DNA of 64,000 nt from an uncultured Verrucomicrobia subdivision 3 bacterium (GCA_903921455.1 CAIXPZ010000029.1:1-64000), one strand, 5' to 3'; shown: positions 8,467 to 19,422, counted from the first letter of the stretch. Made by a program: numbers and translations. Notes: generated by a model not told the origin, from the letters alone.

Positions 8467-9450
8467 TTACTTGGCCGCCTTCAAGGCGCGTTTTATCGCC
8501 GCAATGACTTTGCGTTGGACGGAAAGCGGTTTGCCGGGAATACGCGCACCCGCTGCCGCCGGATGGCCGCCGCCGCCGAACTGACCGCAGATTTCGCTGA
8601 CGTTCACCCGGTCGCTTTTCGAGCGTAGGCTGATGCGTGTCATCCCGGGATCAATCTCCTCGAACACACAAGCGACGATCACCGGCTCAATGGCGCGCAG
8701 GTGGTCAATCAAGCCCTCCGTGTCATCGCTTTCGGCGCCGGTGCGGGTAAAATCTTTTTTCTTCAGCCAGAGCCAGGTGATGCGGTCATTGTCCGCCAGG
8801 CGGAATTTGCTGTAAACGTGCTTGAGCAGCTTCGCGCGCGAGAGCGGATAAGATTGATAAACTTCGTCGCAGATTTTCGCGAGGTTGGCCCCGCGCGTGA
8901 CCAGTTCCGCGCCGGCGTGAAAGGTTCCGGGCCGCGTGTTCGGATATTGGAACGAGCCGGTGTCTGTCGAGATGGCGGTGAACAGCAAATCAGCGATGGG
9001 CTTGGTGATCGGCCAGCGCGCCACCTTGATCAGGCGATAAATCAATTCGCCCGTTGAAGGTTCGCGCGGTGAAACCCAGTTCACGTCGCCGTAACGCGGG
9101 TTGGTCGCGTGATGGTCTATGTTGATGAGGACCTTGCGCTCTTTGACGAAATCGCCGACCTTGCCCAGCCGTTCGTAGCTCGCGCAATCCGTGGCGATGA
9201 CGCAGTCGAACTTTTCACCGCGATGCGGTTTTTCAATCAGTCCGTCGCCGACCAGAAATTTGTATTTCAGCGGTATGGCATCCTGGTTCCAGACTGTGAC
9301 TTTTTTCCCTTCATTGCGCAGCGCGAGCGCTAGACCGAGTTGTGAGCCGATACAGTCACCATCCGGCCGCATGTGCCCAACAATGCAGAAAGTTTTATTA
9401 TCGCTAATGACTTCGAGAATGCGGTCGATGATTTTCGGGTAGCTTTTCAC
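8467..9450 (-). CDS. nrnA: DHH/DHHA1 oligoribonuclease / pAp phosphatase (NrnA-type)
   Basis: 327 residues. NrnA proteins degrade very short RNAs and dephosphorylate 3'-phosphoadenosine 5'-phosphate. The metal-binding set is complete: GHMRPDGDCIGSQ (about 26-38), CVIATDCASYERLG, the DHH-type triad IDHHATN, and DTGSFQY. The DHHA1 domain ends in the RNA-binding FGGGGHPAAAGARIPG motif (about 290-305). The start is GTG at 9450, overlapping the TGA of rbfA in a GTGA junction, which implies translational coupling. This position between rbfA and truB is the usual one. Confidence 0.93.
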   Translation of the reverse strand: MKSYPKIIDRILEVISDNKTFCIVGHMRPDGDCIGSQLGLALALRNEGKKVTVWNQDAIPLKYKFLVGDGLIEKPHRGEKFDCVIATDCASYERLGKVGDFVKERKVLINIDHHATNPRYGDVNWVSPREPSTGELIYRLIKVARWPITKPIADLLFTAISTDTGSFQYPNTRPGTFHAGAELVTRGANLAKICDEVYQSYPLSRAKLLKHVYSKFRLADNDRITWLWLKKKDFTRTGAESDDTEGLIDHLRAIEPVIVACVFEEIDPGMTRISLRSKSDRVNVSEICGQFGGGGHPAAAGARIPGKPLSVQRKVIAAIKRALKAAK

Positions 9451-9824
9451 GGTTCTTTGGTTGGACCGCTGTCAGCGGGCGAAGTTTTTTCCAATTCATC
9501 CAATATCTGCAGCACACGGTTGCCCCGCACGATGGAGTCATCCATGATGAATTTCAACGTCGGCGTGTATTTCAGCACGACCGATTTGGCGACCAGTCCC
9601 TGGATCCGGATGCGGTTCTGCTCCAGCACCTGCAGGCCGTTTTTTTGCTGGGTGGCATTGCCGAGAATGGTGATAAAGACGATGGCGGATCTCAGATCGC
9701 CGCCCATTTCAATGTCATTGACCGTGATGAGACCCACGTCATTGACATGGAATTCGCGGCGGATGGCCTCGCCAATCGCGCGCTTCAACAGCTCGCGCAC
9801 GCGCTCATGTCGGAGATTGGGCAT
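9447..9824 (-). CDS. rbfA: 30S ribosome-binding factor A
   Basis: 125 residues. RbfA binds the 30S subunit during late 16S rRNA maturation and cold adaptation. The frame is open farther upstream, but the family begins at MPNLRHERVRELLKRAIGEA, so the ATG at 9824 is chosen. This leaves a 28-base gap after infB. The KH-like fold is covered: GLITVNDIEMGGDLRSAIVF, then VLKYTPTLKFIMDDSI with the typical Pro and Asp. The last codon overlaps the GTG of nrnA. A short acidic/Ser-Pro tail is unremarkable. Confidence 0.93.
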   Translation of the reverse strand: MPNLRHERVRELLKRAIGEAIRREFHVNDVGLITVNDIEMGGDLRSAIVFITILGNATQQKNGLQVLEQNRIRIQGLVAKSVVLKYTPTLKFIMDDSIVRGNRVLQILDELEKTSPADSGPTKEP

Positions 9825-9852
9825 GGCTATTAAAAGTGAATCGCGCGGCGCG

Positions 9853-12330
9853 TCACAATTTCGCCGCAATTTTTTCGACCGCGTAACATTCAATGGCGTC
9901 GCCGACCTGGAATTCGCCGAAACCTTCAATGCGGATACCGCATTCCATGCCGGCGCGCACCTCGTTGGCCTCGTCTTGAAACCGGCGGAGCGATTGGGTG
10001 ACGCCTTCGTAAATGATGTCTTTGCGGCGGCGCACGCGCACTTTGCCGCGCACGATGCGGCCACTCGTGACCATGCAGCCAGCGACCGGAATGCCCTTGG
10101 ACAATTCGAAAATCTGGCGGACTTCCGCCGAGCCCACGACGGTATCCTTGAGGTCAGGATCGAGCAGCCCGGCCATCGAATCTTTCACTTGATCAATCAA
10201 TTCATAAATGATCGCGTAAAGTTTGATCTGCACGCCGGCGTGTTTGGCTTTTTCGGCGGCGGTGCTGTCAAGCCGCGTATGGAATCCCAGGATGACCGCC
10301 TTGGACGCGGACGCCAGCGCCACGTCGTTTTCCGTAATCGTGCCAACGGCGCTATGCAGGACTTCGAGCGAAACTTTGTCAGAGTCAATTTTATTTAGCG
10401 CCTCGACAATCGCCTCGACGGAACCCTGCGTGTCTGCCTTGACGACAATGCGCAGCACCTTGCTTGCCGCTGCTTCGAGCGAGGCAAACAGGTTTTCCAG
10501 CGTGACCTTTGAGCGGTTTTCCAGCTCCTCGCTTTTCGCCTCCATTGCGCGTTGTTCGGCGAGCACGCGGGCGGCCTTTTCATCGTCCACGGAACTGAAT
10601 TCCCAGCCCGCTTCCGGCACGCCGTTGAGACCCAGCACGCTTACGGCGACGGATGGCCCGGCTTCTTTCAAGCGCTGCCCCTCTTCGTTGATGAGCGCGC
10701 GCACCTTGCCGTAATATTCACCGCAAATCACCACGTCGCCGAGATGTAAAGTGCCTTTGCGCACGAGCACCGTCGCGGTCGGACCGCCGGGCGAAACGCC
10801 GGATTCGATGACATTGCCCTTGGCGTTGCGGTTCGGATTCGCCTTCAACTCCAGCAAGTCGGCTTGGAGCAAAATCATTTCAAGCAGTTTATCGACGCCC
10901 TGTTTGGTAACGGCGGAACATTCGACGAAAATCGTATCGCCGCCCCAGTCGTCAGGAACCAATCCTTTTTCCTGCAACTGCTGGCGGACTTTCAATGCAT
11001 TCGCATTCGGGTGGTCAATTTTATTTACGGCAACCAGAATCGGCACTTTTGCCGCCTTCGCATGCGCGAGAGCCTCCAACGTTTGCGGCATGACGCCGTC
11101 ATTGGCGGCGACGACGAGGACGACAATGTCCGTGACATTCGCGCCGCGCGCGCGCATGGAGCTGAACGCCGCGTGACCGGGCGTATCGAGAAAAGTGATC
11201 TGCGCGAGTTCCGTTTTACGTTCGGGATGCGGCACGGCAATCGTATAGGCGCCGATGTGCTGGGTGATGCCGCCGGATTCGCCCGCCGCGACATTCGCCT
11301 TGCGGATAACGTCGAGCAACGACGTCTTGCCGTGGTCAACGTGGCCCATGATGGTCACGACCGGTGCGCGCGGCTTCAAGTCCTCCGGCTTGTCGTCAAT
11401 GTCCAGCTCGACTTTCTTCTCCGTGGTATGGACAACCCCCTCGCCCTTGGCGCGTTTTTCCGCTTCAAACTTGTAGCCGTAATGGGCGCAAACCTGCGCG
11501 GCGATCTTCTCGTCAATCGACTGGTTGACGGTCGCCATGACCTTCAACTTCATCAACTCCGCGATGATGGCGAACGGCTTTTGTTTCAATGCCTCGGCCA
11601 ATGCGCGCACGACGATCGGCGGCTTGATGGTGATGACTTGGGCATCTGAGGGCAGCGAAAATTTTGGCTGTTGCGGCGCGGCGGGGCGCGGCGGCGAGGC
11701 GCTTGGCATCGGCCGTCCATCGCGACCGCGTTGTTGGAACTGTCCGCGCCCGTCACCGCGTTGCGGCGGCTGGCCGGGGCGTCCGCCTGGTTGCGGCGGA
11801 CGTTGGGGCGTGGCGCCACGATCGGCACCGCGTTCGCCTGGGCGCGCGGAACCGGGGCGGGGTGACAATTGGATGAACCCGACTTTCTCGCCCATCTGCG
11901 GTTTCGGAGGAGCTGGCGGCACGATGGGGACAACGGGCTTCGGTGCCGGCGGCGGAGCAACAGGTGGAACGGATTTGGAAATTTCGCTGACCGGGGTGCT
12001 CGCAGCTTCAGCTACAGGTTCCGGCAGGACGACGGGTTCGGGTTCCGGCTGAATTTCCACGACGGGTGCGGGTGGCGGTTCCGGTGCGTGAATGACAACG
12101 ATTTTTTCTTCGACTATGGGTTTGGTCGCTTCGACCGGTTTGGGCGCGAAGCGTGCGGCGACGGCAGGGTTGGTCTTGATGATTTCTTCCTCAAGCCATT
12201 CGGCGCTGATTTTATCGAGCGAGCTAGAAGGAACCTTGGCGGCAGCAATGCCCATTTCCTTGGCCTTCGTGAGAATTTCTTTGTTCTCGAGGCCAAGTTT
12301 CTTCGCAATGTCGTAGATACGAACGGGCAT
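9853..12330 (-). CDS. infB: Translation initiation factor IF-2
   Basis: 825 residues. GTPase that places initiator fMet-tRNA on the 30S subunit and promotes subunit joining. The N-terminal IF2N domain opens [21 protein letters not shown] long low-complexity Pro/Ala/Arg/Gln-rich linker follows (about 60-230), including Gly-Arg-Gln-rich stretches. The G domain is complete: GHVDHGKTS (G1), DTPGHAAF (G3) and NKIDHPNAN (G4), near residues 330-450. Domains II to IV follow, with the fMet-tRNA-binding C2 domain at the end ([19 protein letters not shown]). It lies 94 bases after nusA. Confidence 0.97.
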   Translation of the reverse strand: MPVRIYDIAKKLGLENKEILTKAKEMGIAAAKVPSSSLDKISAEWLEEEIIKTNPAVAARFAPKPVEATKPIVEEKIVVIHAPEPPPAPVVEIQPEPEPVVLPEPVAEAASTPVSEISKSVPPVAPPPAPKPVVPIVPPAPPKPQMGEKVGFIQLSPRPGSARPGERGADRGATPQRPPQPGGRPGQPPQRGDGRGQFQQRGRDGRPMPSASPPRPAAPQQPKFSLPSDAQVITIKPPIVVRALAEALKQKPFAIIAELMKLKVMATVNQSIDEKIAAQVCAHYGYKFEAEKRAKGEGVVHTTEKKVELDIDDKPEDLKPRAPVVTIMGHVDHGKTSLLDVIRKANVAAGESGGITQHIGAYTIAVPHPERKTELAQITFLDTPGHAAFSSMRARGANVTDIVVLVVAANDGVMPQTLEALAHAKAAKVPILVAVNKIDHPNANALKVRQQLQEKGLVPDDWGGDTIFVECSAVTKQGVDKLLEMILLQADLLELKANPNRNAKGNVIESGVSPGGPTATVLVRKGTLHLGDVVICGEYYGKVRALINEEGQRLKEAGPSVAVSVLGLNGVPEAGWEFSSVDDEKAARVLAEQRAMEAKSEELENRSKVTLENLFASLEAAASKVLRIVVKADTQGSVEAIVEALNKIDSDKVSLEVLHSAVGTITENDVALASASKAVILGFHTRLDSTAAEKAKHAGVQIKLYAIIYELIDQVKDSMAGLLDPDLKDTVVGSAEVRQIFELSKGIPVAGCMVTSGRIVRGKVRVRRRKDIIYEGVTQSLRRFQDEANEVRAGMECGIRIEGFGEFQVGDAIECYAVEKIAAKL

Positions 12331-12424
12331 AAATCTTTTTTACCACTGCCAGCCGGAATGTGCGCTTCGCCGTCATGGCTTAAATCGCAAAAAACAAAAT
12401 GATTCCAGCTGACACCATAAAATC

Positions 12425-13705
12425 TTAACTGTTGGCGGAGGCACTGCCGCCGTTCGATTGGCGGCGCGCCATCTCCGTGCGCGCGGCTTCTAAAATCGCC
12501 GCCGCGTTTTCGCCGACCTGCGGGATGTCCGCAATGTCGCCGGGTTCCGCCTGCATTAAATCTTCCAGTCGCGTGACACCGGCATGCACGAGCGCATCCG
12601 CCTGTTCGCGGGTGATGCCCGGAATGGCGGCAATGTGCGCCACGGCCTCGGCAACCTTCTCGTCAAAGCCTTTGGTGACGATATGTTCTGCGTCAATGTC
12701 CACTTCCCAGCCGGTCAGCCGTGCCGTCAGTCGCGCGTTCTGGCCGCGCTTGCCGATGGCAAGCGAAAGCTGGTCTTCCGCTACGAGGACGTGCACGCGT
12801 TTGCGCTGCTCATCCATTTCAATACTGCGTATTTTTGCCGGCTCCAGCGCTTTCGTGACAAATGCCTTGATGTCGGATGACCATGGAATCACGTCCACCT
12901 TCTCGTTGTTCAACTCGCGGACAATGTTCTTCACGCGTTGCCCGCGCAGGCCGACGCAGGCGCCGACCGGATCCACTTTGTTGTCGCGGGAATAGACGGC
13001 CATCTTTGTGCGGAAACCGGGTTCGCGGGCGATGCCCTTGATCTCAATCGTGCCATCGTTGATCTCGGAAACTTCGAGTTGGAACAGTTTCACGATGAAC
13101 TTCGTGTCCGCGCGGGACAAAATGATTTCCGGGCCGTGGGCGCCTTCCTGCACGGCTTTGATGATGCAGCGGATGCGTTCGCCCACCTGATATTCCTCGG
13201 TTGGCACGCGTTCCTTGTTGGGCATGATGGCCTCGTATTTGCCGAGGTCGAGCACCACGTCCGAACGGTCAAACCGGCGCACGGTGCCGCTGACGATGTC
13301 GCCCACCCGGTCTTTATATTCCGTGATGAGCATGGCCTTTTCGGCCTGCCGGACTTTCTGCATTAGCGCCTGCTTGGCGTATTGCGCCGCAATGCGGCCG
13401 AAACCCTGCGGCGTCACTTCCTTTTCGATTTCATCGCCTACCTTCGCGTCCGCCTTGATCCGGCGCGCGTCGAACATGGAAATTTGGTCGTGCTGCGAAA
13501 TGACCTTGTCGGCCACGATGAGCTTGGCGAAGGCCTTGATGTCACCGTTCTTGGAATTCATCTCCACGCGGAGTTCGCGGGCGGGGCCGACGGCCTTCTT
13601 GGCCGCCTGCAACAACGCCTCTTGGACGGCAGCCATGAGAACCTCACGGCTGACGCCTTTTTCGCGCTCCCAAAACTCTAAACCGGCAATAAAATCTGCA
13701 TTCAT
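12425..13705 (-). CDS. nusA: Transcription termination/antitermination factor NusA
   Basis: 426 residues. NusA binds RNA polymerase and modulates pausing, termination and antitermination. The N-terminal polymerase-binding domain is followed by an S1 domain (DRVGDIVSGTVRRFDRSDVVLDLG split around residues 132-155). Two KH domains contain VGACVGLRGQRVKNI and LSLAIGKRGQNARLTARLTGW. The C-terminus ends with helix-hairpin-helix repeats (GITREQADALVHAGVTRLED). The usual upstream neighbour rimP is absent. Instead there is a private promoter and a terminator-like hairpin only 44 bases before the start codon. Confidence 0.96.
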   Translation of the reverse strand: MNADFIAGLEFWEREKGVSREVLMAAVQEALLQAAKKAVGPARELRVEMNSKNGDIKAFAKLIVADKVISQHDQISMFDARRIKADAKVGDEIEKEVTPQGFGRIAAQYAKQALMQKVRQAEKAMLITEYKDRVGDIVSGTVRRFDRSDVVLDLGKYEAIMPNKERVPTEEYQVGERIRCIIKAVQEGAHGPEIILSRADTKFIVKLFQLEVSEINDGTIEIKGIAREPGFRTKMAVYSRDNKVDPVGACVGLRGQRVKNIVRELNNEKVDVIPWSSDIKAFVTKALEPAKIRSIEMDEQRKRVHVLVAEDQLSLAIGKRGQNARLTARLTGWEVDIDAEHIVTKGFDEKVAEAVAHIAAIPGITREQADALVHAGVTRLEDLMQAEPGDIADIPQVGENAAAILEAARTEMARRQSNGGSASANS

Positions 13706-13748
13706 AACTGATTAACGGCATCCATCCCGGCGACATCTAGCGAACAAA

Positions 13749-13778
13749 AAAGTCGGAAAGACCTGTGTCTCCGACTTT
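13749..13778 (-). terminator. Intrinsic terminator/attenuator in the nusA leader
   Basis: Read on the minus strand, AAAGTCGGA (from 13778) pairs with TCCGACTTT (ending at 13749), with extra AGAC/GTCT pairing inside. It is followed directly by a run of T's and TTGTT. This is a good rho-independent terminator. It lies downstream of the promoter at 13820-13848 and upstream of nusA, so it would interrupt the operon transcript about 60 bases from its start. It could also end read-through from tyrS. Confidence 0.75.
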
Positions 13779-13819
13779 CGCACGCTGGCCCGCCAGCAAT
13801 TAAACCGCTTTATGGTCGT

Positions 13820-13848
13820 AAAATAACGACTCCGGCAACGCCCGTCAA
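13820..13848 (-). promoter_or_regulatory. Sigma70-type promoter of the nusA-infB operon
   Basis: On the minus strand TTGACG (13848-13843) is followed after 17 bases by TATTTT (13825-13820). Predicted transcription starts near 13813 and gives a leader of roughly 110 bases. The leader contains a small GCTGG/CCAGC hairpin and then the terminator-like hairpin. Confidence 0.6.
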
Positions 13849-13958
13849 GCTAAAAGGCCAATCCACCGGTCATTGGAATGCCGGCTTTAGCCATCTACAG
13901 CACCCGGATCACCCCGGGCCGCCAACCCAGTTGCCGGACACGTCTGGTCAACGGCCAT

Positions 13959-15236
<1,278 letters not shown>

Positions 15237-15303
15237 GCAGCCAGAATAGATCGCCCGTTTTCAAATGCCAATTTCCAATTGCCAGTCCGTCGTGATTATA
15301 ACC

Positions 15304-16185
15304 TTAGCCCAGGATCTTTGCTTCCCTGCCAAAGCTCCATCTCGGAGCTGGGTTATCCGCAGACATCAGAAGTTTTCCCCCTGCCGATGGTTTGCCAAAA
15401 ACAAAATTCCGGCCATCCAGAACGGCTTCGACTGCATACCCTTGTTGGGCCAAAAAGTGTGTGATGATGCGTTCTTCTTCATCCGTCCAGATCTCCACAA
15501 TCAGACGGGGTTGTTTGTGTTGGAGGATTTCCAACGCCCCCTGCAACACCTTCAACTCAAGTCCTTCGACATCGATTTTTATGACATCTATGGACTTCAT
15601 TGAACTGCAAATCTCGTCCAATCTCTTAACCTCATGGATTTCTGCGACCGTCGCGCCATCTTTTCTGATAAACGACGGCTTGCCTTCATTGCCCGAGGAG
15701 TAAAATAAATCACCGATTCCAGACACGTCAGAACATCCCAAGTTCCAGGCGATAATTTGGGAACCCAGACCGTTCAAGGCAATGTTTGCGAGCAATTGGC
15801 GGTAGTTTTCATTAAAGGGTTCGAAACAGACCACCTCACACCCTTGCCGCGCCAAAATCACGGGGTATCTACCAACATGCGCCCCAATATCGACCAACCG
15901 GCAAGGGGCGAGTTGCAAAAGAAACCGGGTGGTTTCCGGTTCGAACCAGCTAGACAAGTGTGCGATATCCATGCTGTTTTCCCGAGCCGCAAAAGCCGCG
16001 CCGTGAAGCCGGATGGTGGTCGCTGGAAACCTTATTTGACGCAGGAAACTATACCTCAAGACAGCTTGGAAATAGGCGAAACGGGAATTTTCAATCTGGA
16101 ACAGTGCCGTGATGTATTTGAACTTTTCGACAAAATAGCGATACGCCTTGAAGGTAATCGCTGTCCTGGACGGGCTGGAATGCAT
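15304..16185 (-). CDS. FkbM-family SAM-dependent methyltransferase
   Basis: 293 residues. FkbM-type enzymes O-methylate sugars or polyketides, and the substrate here is unknown. SAM-binding motif I is CRLVDIGAHVGRYPVILA (about 97-114), then VVCFEPFNENYRQL (motif II). The family signature IDVIKIDVEGLELKVLQGA follows at about 198-216. The first 75 residues are aromatic-rich and not part of the domain. It has its own 5' region, divergent from murJ (189 bases). No polysaccharide cluster lies next to it, so a role in surface glycan decoration is a guess. Confidence 0.87.
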   Translation of the reverse strand: MHSSPSRTAITFKAYRYFVEKFKYITALFQIENSRFAYFQAVLRYSFLRQIRFPATTIRLHGAAFAARENSMDIAHLSSWFEPETTRFLLQLAPCRLVDIGAHVGRYPVILARQGCEVVCFEPFNENYRQLLANIALNGLGSQIIAWNLGCSDVSGIGDLFYSSGNEGKPSFIRKDGATVAEIHEVKRLDEICSSMKSIDVIKIDVEGLELKVLQGALEILQHKQPRLIVEIWTDEEERIITHFLAQQGYAVEAVLDGRNFVFGKPSAGGKLLMSADNPAPRWSFGREAKILG

Positions 16186-16374
16186 CAGTTTACAGTAATC
16201 CGCTAAAAATCCGTTGCTTCAAAACTATCATGAAGAACAATTATCGGGCAAGGCTCCAGATTCCAGGCAGGCCATGGCCGGCCCGACCAATTTTCTCTGA
16301 AAGAACACACAGTTGGACAACGTCGGCCAAACTTTGCTCTTTGGTCTTTTCTCTTGGCAACGTAATCTTCGCGC

Positions 16375-17955
16375 GTGTCAAAACTGCTGAAAGCCTCCGG
16401 CGCGATGGCCGTCGCTACCCTGTCCAGCCGCGTGCTCGGCATGGTCCGCGAGATGGTTTATTACGGCTTCATGGGCACGGGCTGGGTCAACGATGCTTTC
16501 CAATACGCTTTTACGATTCCCAATCTTTTTCGTCGACTCCTTGGTGAAGGCGCCCTTACGGCGGCCTTCATTCCGGTCTTCAAGGAAAAGGAAAAATTGC
16601 ACGGGGAAACCGAAATGTGGCGTGCGGCCAACGCCGTCATCTCGGGCCTCATCATTGCGGCCAGCGTCATCATCGCACTCGTGATGGCGGGCATTTCCAT
16701 CGCGTTGGCGGCGCATCAGTTCGACGATAAAACCACGCTCATGCTGGAATTGCTGCGGGTGATGTTTCCCTATATGCTCCTCGTCTGTCTCGCGGCGGCG
16801 ATGATGGGAATGCTCAATGCCCGCGGCTATTTTTTCATTCCCGCCATGGGCGCGACGATGCTGAACATCGTGATGGTCGCGTCGGTTTTCTGGCTCGCGC
16901 CGCGCTTTGGCGCGGATTTGCCAAAGGGGAAGCAACTGCCGGTTCAAATTTTTGCGCTCGCTTATGGCGTGCTCGTCGCGGGTGTGGCGCAGGCGGCATT
17001 TCAGATACCGACGCTCTGGCGTGATGGCTTCCGTTACCGCTGGGTTTCGCCGTGGGGCGACCCGACCGTGCAGCGCGTCGTGCGTCAGATGATTCCCAGC
17101 ACCATCGGCGTGGCGGCGTTCCAGATCAACGTTGCGCTCGTGCAACTCGTCGCCCTGTATGCCGGCACCGGCATCGTGTCGTCGTTCAACGGCGCGGTGC
17201 GACTGATGGAACTGCCGCAGGGCGTATTCGGAATTTCCCTGGCAACGTATCTGTTGCCGACGCTGTCCGGTCTCGCCGCCGAAAAAAATTACCCTGAATT
17301 TCGTTCCACGTTGCGGCACGGACTCGGCACGCTGGTTTTTATGAACGCCATTGCCTGCGTGCTGCTGGTGGCGCTGGCTGAGCCGATTGTGCGGCTGCTG
17401 TTCGAGCGCGGTGAATTCTCCGTCGGCTCCACCGCGCGCGTCGCCTACGCGCTGACGTGCCTGGCGCCCGGACTGGTGATGTTTTCCACCGTGAACATTC
17501 TGGCGCGCGCGTTTTATGCGCTCGGCGACACCAGGACGCCGATGCAAATCAGCCTCGTCTGCCTCGTCATTAATTTTCTCGCCGGGGCCGCGTTGATTTT
17601 TCCGCTGCGCGAAGGCGGCCCCGGCATCGCCAACACCTTTACCTCCGCGTTGAACGCCGGACTGCTGTTTTTCGCGCTGCGAAAAAAGTTCGGCAAACTG
17701 GACATGGGATCGCTGCGTGGAACCCTCCTGCCCATCACCGCCGCCGCGCTGCTTGCGGGCGGACTCGCCTGGGGCGGCTGGAAATTCTGGGAGCAAAATC
17801 TCGGTCACGCGTCGCTGGCGCTGAAACTCGGCGCGGTGTTTGTGCCGGCGGTGATCGCGGGCGGCCTTTACTGGCTCATCGCGACGCTCTGTAAAATTCC
17901 GGCGGCCAAGGAGATGACTGACTTCGCGCTGGCAAAGTTCCGGCGACGTTCGTAG
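16375..17955 (+). CDS. murJ: Lipid II flippase MurJ
   Basis: 526 residues with about 14 membrane helices. MurJ (MOP exporter superfamily) moves lipid II across the inner membrane for peptidoglycan synthesis. The start is GTG (16375), giving the typical opening SKLLKASGAMAVATLSSRVLG. Signatures include FRRLLGEGALTAAFIPVF (about 52-69) with the conserved Arg/Glu region, and ELPQGVFGISLATYLLPTLS (about 280). It is convergent with ispE. A long open frame on the opposite strand of this gene is a codon-bias shadow. Confidence 0.95.
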   Translation: MSKLLKASGAMAVATLSSRVLGMVREMVYYGFMGTGWVNDAFQYAFTIPNLFRRLLGEGALTAAFIPVFKEKEKLHGETEMWRAANAVISGLIIAASVIIALVMAGISIALAAHQFDDKTTLMLELLRVMFPYMLLVCLAAAMMGMLNARGYFFIPAMGATMLNIVMVASVFWLAPRFGADLPKGKQLPVQIFALAYGVLVAGVAQAAFQIPTLWRDGFRYRWVSPWGDPTVQRVVRQMIPSTIGVAAFQINVALVQLVALYAGTGIVSSFNGAVRLMELPQGVFGISLATYLLPTLSGLAAEKNYPEFRSTLRHGLGTLVFMNAIACVLLVALAEPIVRLLFERGEFSVGSTARVAYALTCLAPGLVMFSTVNILARAFYALGDTRTPMQISLVCLVINFLAGAALIFPLREGGPGIANTFTSALNAGLLFFALRKKFGKLDMGSLRGTLLPITAAALLAGGLAWGGWKFWEQNLGHASLALKLGAVFVPAVIAGGLYWLIATLCKIPAAKEMTDFALAKFRRRS

Positions 17956-18020
17956 CGGCGGCTCGGCCGGGCGCCGCAAGCTAAATCGGAATTTGGCGGC
18001 GGTCTCCCCCGGCGCCGCGG

Positions 18021-18893
18021 TCAAATCGCCACCGTCGCCGTCCACCCATTGTCGCCGAACTGCGCCTTGAATTTCTCCGCCAGATGTTCCGCCGCCGGCA
18101 GGTTTTCGGCGATTGCAAACGTTGTTGAGCCGCTGCCGGACATGAGTGAAACCTGCGCCCCGTTTTCCCGGAGAAATTCTTTATAAAGCGCCAACACGGG
18201 AAACTTGTCAAACGCCGGCGCTTCGAGTGAATTGTAGATTTCCGCGGCCGCCGTTTTCAGATCACGGCTCTGCAAAAGCGAGACGAGCTTTTCGGCGCGG
18301 CCGGGCCGTCCATTCAGAGCTTCGGGAAACCGCGCGAGATTTTGATACGACCACGGCGTCGAGATGCCAAAGCCGGGATGAACGAGGAAGAATGCCTTGC
18401 CTTTGAGCGCCGGGAAATTCTCCAGCGGCCGGACTTGTTCACCGCGCCCCGTCGCGAGCGCCGGCTGGTCGTGGAGAAAAAACGGAATATCCGAGCCGAG
18501 CGTGGCGGCGATGCTTTCAAGAGCCTTGACGGGCAACGGCGAGCCGAAAAGTTCGTTCATGCCCAGCAAAGTCGTGGCGGCATTTCCGCTGCCGCCGCCC
18601 AAGCCCGCCGCCAGCGGGATTTTTTTGGTCAAATGGATCCGCACACCGGCCCGAAGATTGTGCAGCTTTAAAAACGCATCCGCGGCGCGATAGACGAGAT
18701 TTTTGGAATCCGTCGGCAGTTCGGGATGGCTGCAGGAAAGCTGGATCCCCTCCCCACCGCGCTCCAGCCGGATTTCATCGAATACGTTCACCGGCTGCAT
18801 GACGGTTTCCAGTTCGTGAAAACCATCGGCGCGTTTGCCGAGGATGTTCAGGATAAGATTGACCTTGCAGGGCGATTTTTTTTCTAGGCGCAT
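18021..18893 (-). CDS. ispE: 4-diphosphocytidyl-2-C-methyl-D-erythritol kinase
   Basis: 290 residues, GHMP kinase. Fourth step of the MEP route to isoprenoid precursors. The opening KKSPCKVNLILNILGKRADG matches the family. The ATP-binding motif PLAAGLGGGSGNAATTL lies around residues 92-108, and the C-terminal SLMSGSGSTTFA is the GHMP C-domain signature. It lies just downstream of the TIGR04073-like gene, but a terminator separates them. Confidence 0.96.
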   Translation of the reverse strand: MRLEKKSPCKVNLILNILGKRADGFHELETVMQPVNVFDEIRLERGGEGIQLSCSHPELPTDSKNLVYRAADAFLKLHNLRAGVRIHLTKKIPLAAGLGGGSGNAATTLLGMNELFGSPLPVKALESIAATLGSDIPFFLHDQPALATGRGEQVRPLENFPALKGKAFFLVHPGFGISTPWSYQNLARFPEALNGRPGRAEKLVSLLQSRDLKTAAAEIYNSLEAPAFDKFPVLALYKEFLRENGAQVSLMSGSGSTTFAIAENLPAAEHLAEKFKAQFGDNGWTATVAI

Positions 18894-18913
18894 GGCAGTT
18901 CAGGAAAGCAAAA

Positions 18914-18938
18914 CGCGCCAACATTGATTGTTGGCGCG
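18914..18938 (-). terminator. Intrinsic terminator after the TIGR04073-like gene
   Basis: A 10-bp stem CGCGCCAACA / TGTTGGCGCG (18914-18923 and 18929-18938) with a 5-base loop is followed on the minus strand by TTTTGCTTT. It ends the transcript of the gene at 18960-19397 just before ispE. Confidence 0.75.
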
Positions 18939-18959
18939 CCTTGCAAAAAAAACTTCACT

Positions 18960-19397
18960 TCAGAAAACAAAAATATTGAACCGGCTGCCGGGAATGAACG
19001 GCGCGACATCACCGCCGGTGTAACCGGTATAAGTGTCGGTTGCAAAGGTGGAATCCGCAATCAAGCCGGGCCGGTAACTGTCGGGATATTCAGGCTGCGC
19101 CGGAACCTTGCTGGTGAAAATCGGATTGTAGGACGGAATGGGGAAGGTGACCACTTCGTAGATGCCCAAGCCGGCCCGGCAGATGGATTGGTCAAAGCCA
19201 TGGATCAACCCGTAGGAATAGCTGACATCCGGCGCGGAAAACACCGCGCTTTGCTCCACGCTGCGGCGCATGTCGCCCCAGCGAACCAGTTCAAATGTGT
19301 TATCAAGGCCGCGGGCCAGCTTGTGTTCCGGACCCGAGCAACCCGTGACACCGGCGGCGGCAAGGGCGGCAACGAAAAGAAAAATCAATTTGCGCAT
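18960..19397 (-). CDS. Exosortase-system-associated lipoprotein (TIGR04073-like)
   Basis: 145 residues. The N-terminus MRKLIFLFVAALAAAGVTGC is a lipoprotein signal with a lipobox Cys20. The body shows the pattern of the TIGR04073 family seen in Verrucomicrobia and relatives: LARGLDNTFELVRWG, then GLIHGFDQSICRAGLGIYEV, then a Pro/Tyr-rich end (PEYPDSYRPGL). The family is only known by co-occurrence with exosortase/PEP-CTERM systems; its role is unknown. The ATG at 19397 is chosen over an upstream in-frame start because it gives the clean lipoprotein signal. No exosortase or PEP-CTERM protein is present in this window. tatC starts the previous unit 25 bases away. Confidence 0.75.
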   Translation of the reverse strand: MRKLIFLFVAALAAAGVTGCSGPEHKLARGLDNTFELVRWGDMRRSVEQSAVFSAPDVSYSYGLIHGFDQSICRAGLGIYEVVTFPIPSYNPIFTSKVPAQPEYPDSYRPGLIADSTFATDTYTGYTGGDVAPFIPGSRFNIFVF

Positions 19398-19422
19398 ACG
19401 ATTTTCAGATGATGTTTTGAGC

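Noticed and set aside
13779..13958. Small RNA or tRNA between tyrS and nusA
   Set aside because: No cloverleaf and no T-loop motif were found; the promoter and leader explain the sequence better.
16378..18045. A 555-codon open frame on the minus strand, opposite murJ
   Set aside because: It is antisense to a well-supported gene, has low-complexity Arg/Gln/His/Gly composition with no domain, and arises from the GC bias at codon positions of murJ.
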